Assembly: GCF_036632095.1 (NCBI RefSeq)
Contig: NZ_JAPYKW010000001.1
Span: 62,001 to 126,000 of the forward strand
DNA length: 64,000 nt
Reading direction: 5' to 3'
Origin: Chlamydia sp. 04-14
GTDB lineage: Bacteria > Chlamydiota > Chlamydiia > Chlamydiales > Chlamydiaceae
Shown here: one piece after another, positions 1-8,829 of the stretch
Layout of the letters: every line of letters starts with the position of its first letter
Numbering within the stretch: position 1 is the stretch's first letter
Program-made: the position numbers and the translations under genes
Notes under the pieces: model-generated
Told to the model about the DNA's origin: nothing
What the model saw: only the letters and a program-made list of their open reading frames with translations
The model's database searches: none

Positions 1-816
1 TTCTCTGAACATGACCGTTCATTACTTATGGACTTATACTTTGCAGGGATCTCTACATTCTGGGTAGATAAAGTCTCTAAACGCGTTTTACAATATGTAA
101 AACGTGGTGGGAAAGATTCAGGAATGTTTGTTCCTACTCAACGTGTTCAAGAGTTTCGTTCTGCCTATTTTATTGGTATTCATGGCTCTTGTATCGTTTC
201 AGAAGGTTATAAAGAAGATCTCCGTGCATTTTTAAAAGGAATACACGATCTTACCCAGGCTCTGCCTATTCCTGGATTCCCTCCAAAAACTCCCTTAGCA
301 ATTATGACGGGAGGCGGCCCAGGAGCTATGGCCATAGGGAATGAAGTCGCTACAGAACTAAATCTTCTCTCTTGTGGTAATACTGTAGATTTTGAGCAAT
401 CTCCAGGAGCACACCAAGCTGCAAATCCTTATACACAAGCAAAAATGACCTACCGGCTCTCTTCTTTAATCCAACGTCAAGAACACTTTCATGTAGACCT
501 TGCTCTATTTGTTACCGGAGGCATGGGAACAGACTTTGAATTTTCTCTTGAACTCATCAGTATAAAAACAGGAAAGAAACCTCCTGTTCCTATATTCCTA
601 ATCGGGCCGGCATCCTATTGGAGAGAAAAGGTTACCCCTGCATATCAAAGCAACTGCAAAGCAGGAACAAATCGCGGTTCAGAATGGGTAAGTAATTGCA
701 TATTCTGTATTTCTACTCCTCAGGCGGGAATCGAGATTTTCAGAAGATATCTCAATAATACATTACCTATAGGACCGGAATACCCTCCCTATCCTGATGG
801 ATTCTTAGAGGTGTGA
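1..816 (+). CDS. LOG/Rossmann-fold nucleotide-binding protein, 5' end outside window
   Basis: The reading frame is open to the first base of the window, with nine codons before the first ATG at 28, so the true N-terminus lies upstream. The visible part carries a GGGPGAMAIG loop and, later, TGGMGTDFE followed by a helix ending in KTGKK. These correspond to the two nucleotide-binding motifs of the LOG (lysine decarboxylase-like) family, whose usual second motif is PGGxGTxxE. Family members hydrolyse nucleoside 5'-monophosphates to base and ribose phosphate, or are uncharacterised; the substrate here is unknown. The second motif has Thr in place of Pro, so activity is not assured. The gene converges on the DUF1207 gene, with almost no space between the stops. 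Confidence 0.75.
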   Translation, partial: FSEHDRSLLMDLYFAGISTFWVDKVSKRVLQYVKRGGKDSGMFVPTQRVQEFRSAYFIGIHGSCIVSEGYKEDLRAFLKGIHDLTQALPIPGFPPKTPLAIMTGGGPGAMAIGNEVATELNLLSCGNTVDFEQSPGAHQAANPYTQAKMTYRLSSLIQRQEHFHVDLALFVTGGMGTDFEFSLELISIKTGKKPPVPIFLIGPASYWREKVTPAYQSNCKAGTNRGSEWVSNCIFCISTPQAGIEIFRRYLNNTLPIGPEYPPYPDGFLEV

Positions 817-817
817 T

Positions 818-2053
818 TTAGAAGCCGTAGGTTAAGCGAAAGCCGTAGTAATTACACGGCTCTCGCACAAATTGACCTTCTTTAGAAAATCCCTGGTGGT
901 ACTCAACAAACGCACGGATTTTCCTGCCTACATCACGAAATTTTGACCATTCCATACCTAAAATATAGGTTTGATCTATACCAAAACGCTGCTCTTCCCA
1001 AAAACGAAAGTGCATAGCAAAAATAGGTTGTGCGTGTAAATTTCCTTCTCGCAATCCAAAAGGACGTAATTCTGCTCCTGCCTCTATGTATAAAGGGCGC
1101 TCAGGAAATGTCAGATCTCGACTGATAATATAGCCTAGACCTCCATAAAGACGCAGCTGCGCATTATAGCGTAAAGAAGCAAAGAAATCGATTCCCTCAT
1201 CACTAAGATTAAATCTTGGAAAATTCGGATGAGCCAAAAGAAACTCGTCCCCTAAATGTGAGGAAAGATGCCAAAGGCGCAAACGGAAACTCCATTTATC
1301 TACAGCAAATCCTAGTAGACCCGCGACGAAAAAGTCAGAGTTTACCATGCACGAATCAGGATGATCTAAATCAAAAACAGAAAAGACACCACCTTGAAGA
1401 CCAATATCTAAATCCCCATGAAATCTAGAAATATCGAAAAGACGTAGGAGAATAAAATCCCCACCAAAAATAGCAGAACCCACGCGATTTCCGATGACCT
1501 TCTCGTTAAAACGAATTCCGGCGCTATTTGTTACCTGACGGGGATCAGCAATTAACGGAGCGAAAAGTATAGTATTTTGCGGCAACCACACGCCCTCTTT
1601 ACCACAGACAATCTCCGTTCCTAAAGCTTTCTGCTTTGGCAATACAGGACAACCCTCTCTATAACGATTGTAACATTCTTGATATGAACTATCACAAATC
1701 TCGACAGCAGTGATGCAGGGTAAATCTTTAATGAAATCTACAATCGCATTGGAAAGGACTGTATCCACAGGAAGGGAAAATACATAAGCAACGTTATCTT
1801 CAACAACTACCTGAGTACAGCTATCTAAAAAATGCATATCTACGAGAGCTTGTACATACCCCGTAAGATAACAGCCATTTCCAGATTCTTGGATATTTTC
1901 TGGTAACTGATCTGAGCGAGTAACAGCTTTTCTAAAACTCTCACAATCAGGACAACGTGCAGCTTCTTGAGCTACAGTAGTTAAACAAGATGAAAAATAG
2001 CAAATAAATACTACGCTGCATAAACAGCAGCTATAACGTAACAGTCTTCCCAT
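818..2053 (-). CDS. DUF1207 family exported protein
   Basis: A protein of about 411 residues with a Cys-rich hydrophobic N-terminus followed by VAQEA, which looks like a signal sequence. The central segment FAPLIADPRQVTNSAG and the many aromatic, alternating C-terminal strands fit the DUF1207 family, which looks like an outer-membrane or periplasmic beta-rich protein. Function is unknown. I chose the ATG at 2053; a GTG nine bases upstream (2062) is in frame but less likely. The sequence ends in an aromatic residue (LTYGF), as many outer-membrane beta-barrels do, so outer-membrane placement is a reasonable inference. There is no close operon partner. Confidence 0.7.
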   Translation of the reverse strand: MGRLLRYSCCLCSVVFICYFSSCLTTVAQEAARCPDCESFRKAVTRSDQLPENIQESGNGCYLTGYVQALVDMHFLDSCTQVVVEDNVAYVFSLPVDTVLSNAIVDFIKDLPCITAVEICDSSYQECYNRYREGCPVLPKQKALGTEIVCGKEGVWLPQNTILFAPLIADPRQVTNSAGIRFNEKVIGNRVGSAIFGGDFILLRLFDISRFHGDLDIGLQGGVFSVFDLDHPDSCMVNSDFFVAGLLGFAVDKWSFRLRLWHLSSHLGDEFLLAHPNFPRFNLSDEGIDFFASLRYNAQLRLYGGLGYIISRDLTFPERPLYIEAGAELRPFGLREGNLHAQPIFAMHFRFWEEQRFGIDQTYILGMEWSKFRDVGRKIRAFVEYHQGFSKEGQFVREPCNYYGFRLTYGF

Positions 2054-2062
2054 GGTATCCAC

Positions 2063-2589
2063 AATCTATAGAAAGAGCTGATTTATTTAGCAACAATCGA
2101 ACGTAGATTCAAAAAAATCTATCTTATCAAATCGATCTCAAAAATATCCTGAAAGGAATATGTAACTCATAACCAAAGACTCGGCAAGAACAAGAAAAAA
2201 TAAGACAAAAGAAACAAAAGCTGCATATTTTGAGAGCTAAAACTTCTCTTATGAAGAAGATAAACACAAAAATAATTCTTTTAACAAAGAGGAATTAAAT
2301 TAATTAAAGTTAAAAAACAGCACGACAAAAATATAAGAATATTTATAAGGAAAAGAACGAGTTTGGAATACTTAAATCACAGGAACAGCCCGCCTGTGAC
2401 TCCTCTATCACTCCTAAGCTTGTGATTCTAAACGTAAATTTAGCATCACGAAAAAAAAGAAAACTTTCCCTTTCCCATCCAGTTACTCCAGTTAACTGGG
2501 TGGGATTTTTATATAAAAAAAGCCACATCCCAATATTTTTAAGATGCAGCTTTTCTACAAAACGAAAATCTAATCAAACGTCAGAGCGT
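2063..2589. other. Intergenic region, 527 bases, with one strong hairpin
   Basis: AT-rich sequence between two leftward genes. Two short open frames here (2343-2528 leftward and one entering from 2422 rightward) lack convincing starts, composition or family resemblance, so I do not call them. The only clear element is the hairpin at 2473-2505, listed separately. The 2063-2340 half should hold the promoter of nothing rightward; I see no convincing promoter hexamers for the DUF1207 gene. Confidence 0.5.
2473..2510. terminator. Strong intrinsic hairpin, probably bidirectional terminator
   Basis: A 13-base-pair stem (2473-2485 with 2493-2505, one G-T wobble) encloses a 7-base loop. On the + strand it is followed directly by five T. 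On the - strand a T-rich tract (complement of 2449-2464) lies a few bases beyond the stem. It sits 85 bases beyond the stop of the leftward gene at 2590-3513, so its obvious job is to end that transcript. Confidence 0.65.
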
Positions 2590-3513
2590 CTATTGTTCAA
2601 GAGGCTTGCCTTCTTGATCTGCCCAGCGGATTCCACCCTTACCACCTGTTTTAGGCCCTCCAGATTGTTTAAGAATCCCCTTACTTTTCTGCTCTCGTAT
2701 GCGCTCAGATTTTCTTGTTCCCTCGGCTTTAGGAGCATCTCCACCGGAAGCCTTAGCTTTGGGGAATATAAACTTTTCAGAACTCACTTTGGTTAAATCC
2801 GGGCTAAACTTATACCCCTCATTTTTACCATCTGTTTTTGCCTTTTGTTGTAAACGTGCGGATTTCCTTGTTCCCTCAGCTTTAGAAGGACTAGATTTTC
2901 CAATTGGTACTTTAGCTCTAGGGATTGCTACTGGTTTCTTATTCCCTTTTATAGCACCCAAATCTGGGCTAAAACTAGATGAACCTTCATCTATTTTAAC
3001 TTCAGGTCTAGGAATTTTGAAAGGTTTGCCCAAAGGCTCAGGCGTATACATATCTTGCTTTCTCTTACCTCCAGGAACTAGTTTCCCAACCCTAGCTTTT
3101 GCTTCTTTAGCAAGATTTCTCATTTTTATTTGTTCTGGAGTTTTCTTCTCCTTTTTACCACCAAGCTTTTCTTGAATCTTGCTCTTTACTTGCCTTGCAG
3201 TGGCAGCTATTTTTCTTCCAGCTCCACTTACGGCACCCCCTACGGCAGATCCCGCTCTTTCCCCAGTTTCTTTAATTTTCTGACCCAATCCTAACACCTT
3301 AGCAGCAGCTTCATGAGCTTTCTTCCCACCCGTTCTGCCTATTCTAGATTCGAGATATCCCGAAGCACCTCGCACACCTTTTTGTCCACGAATCGCACCT
3401 CTTCTTGTGAATCTTGAACCTCCCCCTACGCCACGAAGAGGATCGTCTTTATTATCTTCGGGGCCACGAGATGGTCCTGCAGCAGAACTTCCGTAAGGGT
3501 TAATTGGATTCAT
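2590..3513 (-). CDS. Basic repeat-containing protein of unknown function, candidate secreted effector
   Basis: Not a family I recognise. The protein has 307 residues and is very rich in Lys, Arg, Gly and Pro; residues 1-60 and 145-307 look disordered. A Gly/Ala-rich amphipathic stretch at about 65-118 may be helical. Short repeats recur: FSPDL at 181 and 236, KAEGTRKS-x-R at 211 and 262, and IPR-type basic patches near 166, 196 and 248. Near the C-terminus GILK (279-282) is followed by IRWADQEGKPL (295-305), a layout seen in eukaryotic protein phosphatase-1 docking proteins. There is no signal peptide or membrane segment. Its start is an ATG after an AT-rich leader. A DNA- or RNA-binding role, or a type III effector role, is inference only. 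Confidence 0.6.
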   Translation of the reverse strand: MNPINPYGSSAAGPSRGPEDNKDDPLRGVGGGSRFTRRGAIRGQKGVRGASGYLESRIGRTGGKKAHEAAAKVLGLGQKIKETGERAGSAVGGAVSGAGRKIAATARQVKSKIQEKLGGKKEKKTPEQIKMRNLAKEAKARVGKLVPGGKRKQDMYTPEPLGKPFKIPRPEVKIDEGSSSFSPDLGAIKGNKKPVAIPRAKVPIGKSSPSKAEGTRKSARLQQKAKTDGKNEGYKFSPDLTKVSSEKFIFPKAKASGGDAPKAEGTRKSERIREQKSKGILKQSGGPKTGGKGGIRWADQEGKPLEQ

Positions 3514-3777
3514 AATTAAACCTAAAAAAATCTTTTTAATATTTAATTAAATTATAAAACTTATTTTGAAAATAAGAACCAATTAAAATGCTAAAAACAA
3601 TGTATTTAATAATAAATTAAGGAATCTTAATGATTTTTCAGAGGGAACGACTTACATTTCTCTAGTGGATCTTAGATAACGAAGAACGTTTGTTTTAGAA
3701 AAAACAGAAAGGTATATGAAAAAAGCAGAGCCTTTTTTAAGATGTCTGACATATACCACAGATAACGAAAAAACGCG

Positions 3778-4974
3778 ATGCGAAGAAATAGTAACTTTTC
3801 ACAATTAGAAACCAACTATCTTTTCTCTGGTATTCGTCAAAAAATCCGTACTTTTCGTGAAGAATTTCCAGAAGCTTCTATTATCGATCTATCTATAGGG
3901 GATACCACTCAACCACTACATACGTCAGTCATTGATATCTTTACAAAATCTGTACAGAAATTAGGGAATCCGAAAACCTACCGCGGTTATGGTCCTGAGT
4001 TAGGCCTGCCAGCTTTAAGAGAGAAACTCTCTGAGGTTTTCTATAACGGGAAAATTTCTCCCGAAGAGATTTTTATCTCAGACGGAGCAAAAATGGATAT
4101 TTTCCGTCTACTATCCCTATTCGGTCCTGAGAAAACTGTAGCCATCCAAGACCCTTCCTATCCTGCATATATAGATACAGCACTTCTTGCAGGAGCTAAA
4201 AAGATTGTTAAACTTCCCTGTACAAAAGCAACTAATTTCTTTCCTGTGATTCCTCAAGAAGAAGTCATAGATATTTTCTGTTTATGTTCTCCTAACAATC
4301 CTACAGGCACTGTATTAACTAAAGAGCAACTGAAAGAACTTATTGCCTATGCTAACTCTAATAGAAGTATAATTCTATTTGATGCTGCCTACAGCGCATT
4401 TATCTCTGATCCCTCCCTACCAAAAAGTATCTTTGAAATTCCTGAAGCACGCTCTTGTGCTATAGAAATTAATTCTTTCTCTAAGTCTTTAGGATTTTCA
4501 GGAGTACGTTTAGGATGGAATGTAGTCCCCAAAGATCTTCAATACAGCGATGGTCTTTCTGTAATTCGTGATTGGGAACGTTTCCTATATACAACATTCA
4601 ATGGAGCTTCTTTACCTGTTCAAGAAGCCGCAGTTGCCGGAGTTTCTTTATTTCCAAATTTAGAAACTATCGCGCATTATCGCCATAATAGTTCACTTTT
4701 GCGCGAGGCTCTAAAAAAAGCTGAATTTTCTGTATACGGTGGCGAGCACGCTCCCTACCTTTGGGTTGAAGTCCCCGATATTATTCCTGACGAAGATTTT
4801 TTTGACTTTTTCTTACACCAGTATCATATTGCCATCACTCCTGGTAAAGGATTTGGCGCGTGCGGAAAAGGTTTTGTTCGCTTTTCTTCTTTAGGAAAAA
4901 CAGAAGATATTGTTGCAGCTTGCCAACGGTTAACTCTAACATCTGTATATGATAGAATGGTGTTGTCACTATGA
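3778..4974 (+). CDS. dapL: LL-diaminopimelate aminotransferase
   Basis: A class I/II PLP aminotransferase of 398 residues. DapL converts tetrahydrodipicolinate directly to LL-2,6-diaminopimelate with glutamate as amino donor, feeding peptidoglycan precursor and lysine synthesis in the cytosol. The sequence shows [10 protein letters not shown] at 38-47, CSPNNPTGT at 170-178, the Asp-x-x-Tyr cofactor contact near 202-205, and the Schiff-base lysine in [10 protein letters not shown] (Lys236). Length and motifs match the chlamydial/plant DapL group. The start codon is the ATG at 3778. The stop overlaps the next gene's start (ATGA), so translation is probably coupled. The dapF gene that uses its product lies at 26398-27180. 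Confidence 0.92.
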   Translation: MRRNSNFSQLETNYLFSGIRQKIRTFREEFPEASIIDLSIGDTTQPLHTSVIDIFTKSVQKLGNPKTYRGYGPELGLPALREKLSEVFYNGKISPEEIFISDGAKMDIFRLLSLFGPEKTVAIQDPSYPAYIDTALLAGAKKIVKLPCTKATNFFPVIPQEEVIDIFCLCSPNNPTGTVLTKEQLKELIAYANSNRSIILFDAAYSAFISDPSLPKSIFEIPEARSCAIEINSFSKSLGFSGVRLGWNVVPKDLQYSDGLSVIRDWERFLYTTFNGASLPVQEAAVAGVSLFPNLETIAHYRHNSSLLREALKKAEFSVYGGEHAPYLWVEVPDIIPDEDFFDFFLHQYHIAITPGKGFGACGKGFVRFSSLGKTEDIVAACQRLTLTSVYDRMVLSL

Positions 4975-6014
4975 TTCTTCGTAAAATTGCTCAATATACT
5001 TTCTTTCTTTCTATTGTCTGTTCTTTTATTTCTGTAGTTGTTTCTTCACCAAACCCAGAACAAGGATCTCCTAAAGTCGCTGTATTCTTATCTTTTTCCC
5101 ATTCAATACTCGAAGATTGTAGTCAAAGCTGCATAGATGTTTTAAAAACATTAGAAAATTCTCCAGAAGTTCTTGTTGTGAACGCTGAAGATAGCGTTGT
5201 TAAAGCGAGGAAACTCGCTCGCACGTTACATAGTGATCAAGATGTTGTAGCTATTGTCACCCTAGGTTCTATAGCAACAAAAATTATGAGCCAAATCGAA
5301 ACAAAAAAACCGATTATCTATGCTGCCGTTCCTGAAGGAGAAACATTGACTTTCCCTAAAAAGCAAACAAATATCTACGGTGTTAATGATACTCTAGATA
5401 TCAATCAATGCTGTTTTGCTATACAAGCAGTAAGAACAAATGCCGAATCTTTAATCTATATAAAACCTGCTGAACCCTTTCCCTCAGCATTGCAAAAAGA
5501 AATTGAGAAGAAACTCCATGCATCAGGAATCGCTGTTACAGAAATTACTGTAACACCTGCAAATTTTAAAACACGTATCCAACAGGCTATCGACAAACAT
5601 CCTTCTGCTATCTTTATTCCTTTTTCCTCTTTAGCACATAAACAAAGAACGACATTTATCGAAGATATCCTTAAAGAAAAAATCCCCGTAATTACCGATG
5701 ATTTTTCTTTAGTAGCTGAAGGAGCATGCGTTGCTTGTGGTGTCGATTTTAAAAAATCTGGGAAACAAGCAGCCCAAATGGTGTATCATTTACTCAATAG
5801 ACACCAAGATATCGAGGGATTACGTAAAATCATCGCTGAACCGCTACCACAAACAACAACATTCAACGAAGATGTTATCCGCCGTCTAGGTTTAAAAATC
5901 AACAGAGCCGAACGCAAGCAATTCCGTTCTATTATCTTTAAAGATAATAGAGATAAGAAAGCCGCTGTAAAAAGTGATAAGCCAGAGGCTGAAAAAACTT
6001 GTAGTCCAGCTTAA
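4971..6014 (+). CDS. ABC-type solute-binding protein (PF04392-like)
   Basis: A protein of 347 residues with an N-terminal hydrophobic signal segment (about residues 8-26) and a two-lobed periplasmic-binding fold. Typical stretches are [25 protein letters not shown] and [15 protein letters not shown], which resemble the ABC substrate-binding family PF04392. The ligand is not evident; relatives elsewhere are linked to amino-acid uptake. No permease or ATPase gene sits beside it, so it is an orphan binding protein here. It overlaps the end of dapL by four bases and converges on the DUF167 gene, whose stop overlaps its own by four bases. The C-terminal tail is Lys/Glu rich. Confidence 0.72.
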   Translation: MILRKIAQYTFFLSIVCSFISVVVSSPNPEQGSPKVAVFLSFSHSILEDCSQSCIDVLKTLENSPEVLVVNAEDSVVKARKLARTLHSDQDVVAIVTLGSIATKIMSQIETKKPIIYAAVPEGETLTFPKKQTNIYGVNDTLDINQCCFAIQAVRTNAESLIYIKPAEPFPSALQKEIEKKLHASGIAVTEITVTPANFKTRIQQAIDKHPSAIFIPFSSLAHKQRTTFIEDILKEKIPVITDDFSLVAEGACVACGVDFKKSGKQAAQMVYHLLNRHQDIEGLRKIIAEPLPQTTTFNEDVIRRLGLKINRAERKQFRSIIFKDNRDKKAAVKSDKPEAEKTCSPA

Positions 6015-6289
6015 AATCTACATTCTCGCCAACTAGAGACTATAGACTCCGTAGCCTTGGGTAATAGAAGTCGCTTTTTCCTGGAGGTCTCCCCTGAAAT
6101 CAACGTAACATCACGTTTAGGAAGAGATAAAGTTTTGGCTAACAAAGCAATCACTGCTTCGTTAGCCTTTCCTTTTTCTGGAGCTTCGGTGACACGTATT
6201 TTCAATACTTCACCTTCAAATCCGACGATTTTATTTTCTTTAGATTTTGGGGTAACTTTTACCTCCAAAATCCAATATTCCTCATTCAA
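6011..6289 (-). CDS. DUF167 (YggU-like) protein
   Basis: A 92-residue protein matching the DUF167/YggU fold: an opening beta strand (WILEVKVTPKSKENKIVG), then LKIRVTEAPEKGKANEAVIALLAKTL, and a Ser-Gly-rich end (VTLISGETSRKKRLLL). Family members are widespread small alpha/beta proteins of unknown biochemical role. The gene follows the lipoprotein gene at 6293-7234 with three bases between, so the two are probably co-transcribed leftward. It converges on the solute-binding protein gene. Confidence 0.85.
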   Translation of the reverse strand: MNEEYWILEVKVTPKSKENKIVGFEGEVLKIRVTEAPEKGKANEAVIALLAKTLSLPKRDVTLISGETSRKKRLLLPKATESIVSSWRECRF

Positions 6290-6292
6290 GGA

Positions 6293-7234
6293 TTACTCCT
6301 GGGATATTGTAAGATAACCATCAGTTTCACTTGCCCATGCCGCTAAAGAATGTAGACATACTCTAGGAGCCCAATCGTGCTTCAGAATTGCTTGCGCAAA
6401 TCCAGGGCCAGAAATATCGTATTTTTCCTTATCAAAATGCTTAGTTACCCGAGAACGATCTAAATGGATAAAAGGTTGGCTACTTACAAATAAAATGCGC
6501 TCAGAACCATCTCCATGATACGCACGAAGAATTTTTAATGTATCATGACGCGTTCCATACTTTTGACCCTCTGCAGGTTCAGCAACTAGAAATTCTACAT
6601 CAACACCGCCAGAAGTATCTCTCCACGCAGTAGGAACTACCATCTGCATCCAAACAAACCTAGCGATTTCGTCTTCCGAAGAAGGAAGTTTGTGCTCTCC
6701 AGGATTCCAATTTTCTTCTATAGGAAATGGATTATGACGGTTGTCATAAAATTGATCAGGGTTTTCAACCTTGGCATAACGCTCTCTTCTTCCTGATAGG
6801 AAAATAATCTTTTTAAAACGTACACCACGATTCCATTCACGAATGAGGAAATCTAAACGCTGACGAATGGTCGCAAGTGTACCACCAAAGACTACAGCGC
6901 TTCCATAAGTAGCTGCATAAGCAGGAACTACCTGCGTCATTCTCAATAAAGAAAGATCATTATAAAAAGCATGATCGTCCTTTATTGGCAAAGAATCAAA
7001 ATCAGCAGCCATACGCTGCTCCCGAGTTAATAATAAAGGCTTTGTTACCTCTACTAATTCCTCAGGGGTCTCTACCTCAGGCAAATCACAAAGTTCTAGA
7101 AGATGACTTACAATAGGAAGATACTTTTTAGGAGAACAGGAAGTATTTCTATCTGCAAAGGGACAACAGCCCGTAATTAGCAGAAACATCATCCCCAAAC
7201 ACACTGGTAATGAGCGTTTTCTTTTGATATTCAT
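6293..7234 (-). CDS. Putative lipoprotein of unknown function
   Basis: About 313 residues from the ATG at 7234; an in-frame TTG at 7255 is less likely because it would put seven extra residues before the signal sequence. The N-terminus MNIKRKRSLPVC plus a hydrophobic run ends in LLITGC, a fair lipobox, so the mature protein would begin at Cys and be membrane anchored. The body contains FGGTLATIRQRLDFLIREW and KKIIFLSGRR, and later RILFVSSQPFIHLDR, weakly like YdcF/DUF218 proteins. I cannot assign a function. It is followed immediately by the DUF167 gene. Confidence 0.65.
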   Translation of the reverse strand: MNIKRKRSLPVCLGMMFLLITGCCPFADRNTSCSPKKYLPIVSHLLELCDLPEVETPEELVEVTKPLLLTREQRMAADFDSLPIKDDHAFYNDLSLLRMTQVVPAYAATYGSAVVFGGTLATIRQRLDFLIREWNRGVRFKKIIFLSGRRERYAKVENPDQFYDNRHNPFPIEENWNPGEHKLPSSEDEIARFVWMQMVVPTAWRDTSGGVDVEFLVAEPAEGQKYGTRHDTLKILRAYHGDGSERILFVSSQPFIHLDRSRVTKHFDKEKYDISGPGFAQAILKHDWAPRVCLHSLAAWASETDGYLTISQE

Positions 7235-7344
7235 AAATAAAGGTGTCCTAAACAATCCGTAGTAACAAGAGTGAACATACTAGAGCATTTTAAAAAAGAC
7301 AACACTCAAACGGACAGTAAGAAGCTTTCTTTACTTATATAATC

Positions 7345-8562
7345 TTAAGAATCATCCTCAGAGGCTTTCTTGTCCTTCCCATCTTGATTATCAACATCTT
7401 GAGTTTCTATAGTGTTATCTTCAGGACGACGTATCGTATCCTCATCAGATAAATCTCCCCTTCCAGAAACCGAAGTTCTTACCGAAGCTGTATTTTGACG
7501 TTCCGAAGTAGTTCCTGATGTAGAGGCAAAAGGATTTTCAAATCTAGGATTTTTCTCATTCTTATCTGCAGAAGGAAACTGCAGTTTGCTACGAATCTTT
7601 TTCACTATCCAGAATAAGAAAAATAGCATTTTGTCATACAGAGTGTGAAACATCTGTACTAAGGTATTCCATAATGTCTTTAACTTATTGACAAAAGCTT
7701 GACAGCAAGAAACTGTTGCTGCTGCTTCCTCCGGTGATTCTGTAGCTGATCGGATGAACTCTTCCTCTGTAGGAATATGCATCTCTTCTAAAAGAAGACG
7801 CACATTTTGAATCTCTTGAGATATTTTAGGAATAGCACCTCTAGAGTCAATTTTCCAACCTTCCTCACCTAAACGCAATCCAATGTGATTTAGGTTTGAA
7901 ATAATTTCCTCATAGCGTCTTCCAAAAGCAGTCTTTAAATCCTCCATAGACATGCTCATTATCTCATGATGCGTATCCCCCAAAGCAGACACCAGACGCA
8001 CTGCTGTACTTTCCAATGCATTTATACGACCGTTTAACGAGGCCACTCCACGACGCAAATCAAGAAATTGTTCTTCGAGATCACTATCTTGGATAGATTT
8101 TCTAGATGATTGTCCTGCAGCACCAAGTTTCGTCTTCTGAAAATCCTCAATCCTTCTTTTCAAGTTATCAACTAAAGTCTTAGTTTCTTCGACGCCATCA
8201 AATAAAGCATCTGAAAACAGATCAACCTTACCGAAAAGTTCTTCTTCTTTTTTATGAAGATCACTCACAATTTCTTCGGTGATACCCGCCGCTTCCGCTG
8301 ATAATGGGGATAAACTAGAGGGCATCCCAACAACGATCACCGAGTTGGCTATATCTTGAATATCAGCAATTGCAGCATCTATGTTCGCCACCTCCCCAGC
8401 AGATAAAACCTCAACACTCAATCCTGTTTCAGTAACACCACCAGCTGCGCCTTCCTGATCTTGAGAAGAGCTATCTGTATTATCCACATTATCCAAATGG
8501 GCGTTTGGATCCTCTGGAATAGGATTAGGATTTTGACCAGAACTTCCACTTACTGATGACAT
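7345..8562 (-). CDS. Acidic coiled-coil protein with one membrane segment, function unknown
   Basis: Not a family I recognise. The 405 residues divide into a Ser/Asp-rich disordered head (1-50), a helical or coiled-coil region (about 95-265), a hydrophobic segment near 297-321 flanked by Lys/Arg, and an acidic hydrophilic tail (325-405). There is no N-terminal signal peptide. The hydrophobic stretch is long enough for one membrane span, or an amphipathic hairpin, and would leave an 80-residue tail on the far side. This layout is compatible with a type III-secreted membrane protein but proves nothing. It is divergent from proS, with an AT-rich 267-base region between. Confidence 0.6.
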   Translation of the reverse strand: MSSVSGSSGQNPNPIPEDPNAHLDNVDNTDSSSQDQEGAAGGVTETGLSVEVLSAGEVANIDAAIADIQDIANSVIVVGMPSSLSPLSAEAAGITEEIVSDLHKKEEELFGKVDLFSDALFDGVEETKTLVDNLKRRIEDFQKTKLGAAGQSSRKSIQDSDLEEQFLDLRRGVASLNGRINALESTAVRLVSALGDTHHEIMSMSMEDLKTAFGRRYEEIISNLNHIGLRLGEEGWKIDSRGAIPKISQEIQNVRLLLEEMHIPTEEEFIRSATESPEEAAATVSCCQAFVNKLKTLWNTLVQMFHTLYDKMLFFLFWIVKKIRSKLQFPSADKNEKNPRFENPFASTSGTTSERQNTASVRTSVSGRGDLSDEDTIRRPEDNTIETQDVDNQDGKDKKASEDDS

Positions 8563-8829
8563 AAGATTACCGAATAAAAAAATAAAAAAATCTTCTTTTC
8601 AACTAATTATATTTATATCTAATTGGATATTTATTTTTTAAAAACAAAAGAGGAATGTAAATAATATTAACTAAAAACAATCATTTGTAGTTAATACTAG
8701 CAATTGATCAAGAAAAGCTGCTGTGTTAAGATTTATCGATTCGTAAAGACTTCTATATTTCGATACAGAAAAAGAATATCTATTTCAGTGTCTACTAGTT
8801 AAAAATCAAAGATCTGTGATTGCTACCTT

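Noticed and set aside
2343..2528. 61-residue leftward open frame
   Set aside because: It overlaps the hairpin at 2473-2505 and has no ribosome site or family match.
2699..3175. 158-residue rightward open frame opposite the basic protein
   Set aside because: It is a mirror of the Lys/Gly-rich codons of the leftward gene and has no independent support.
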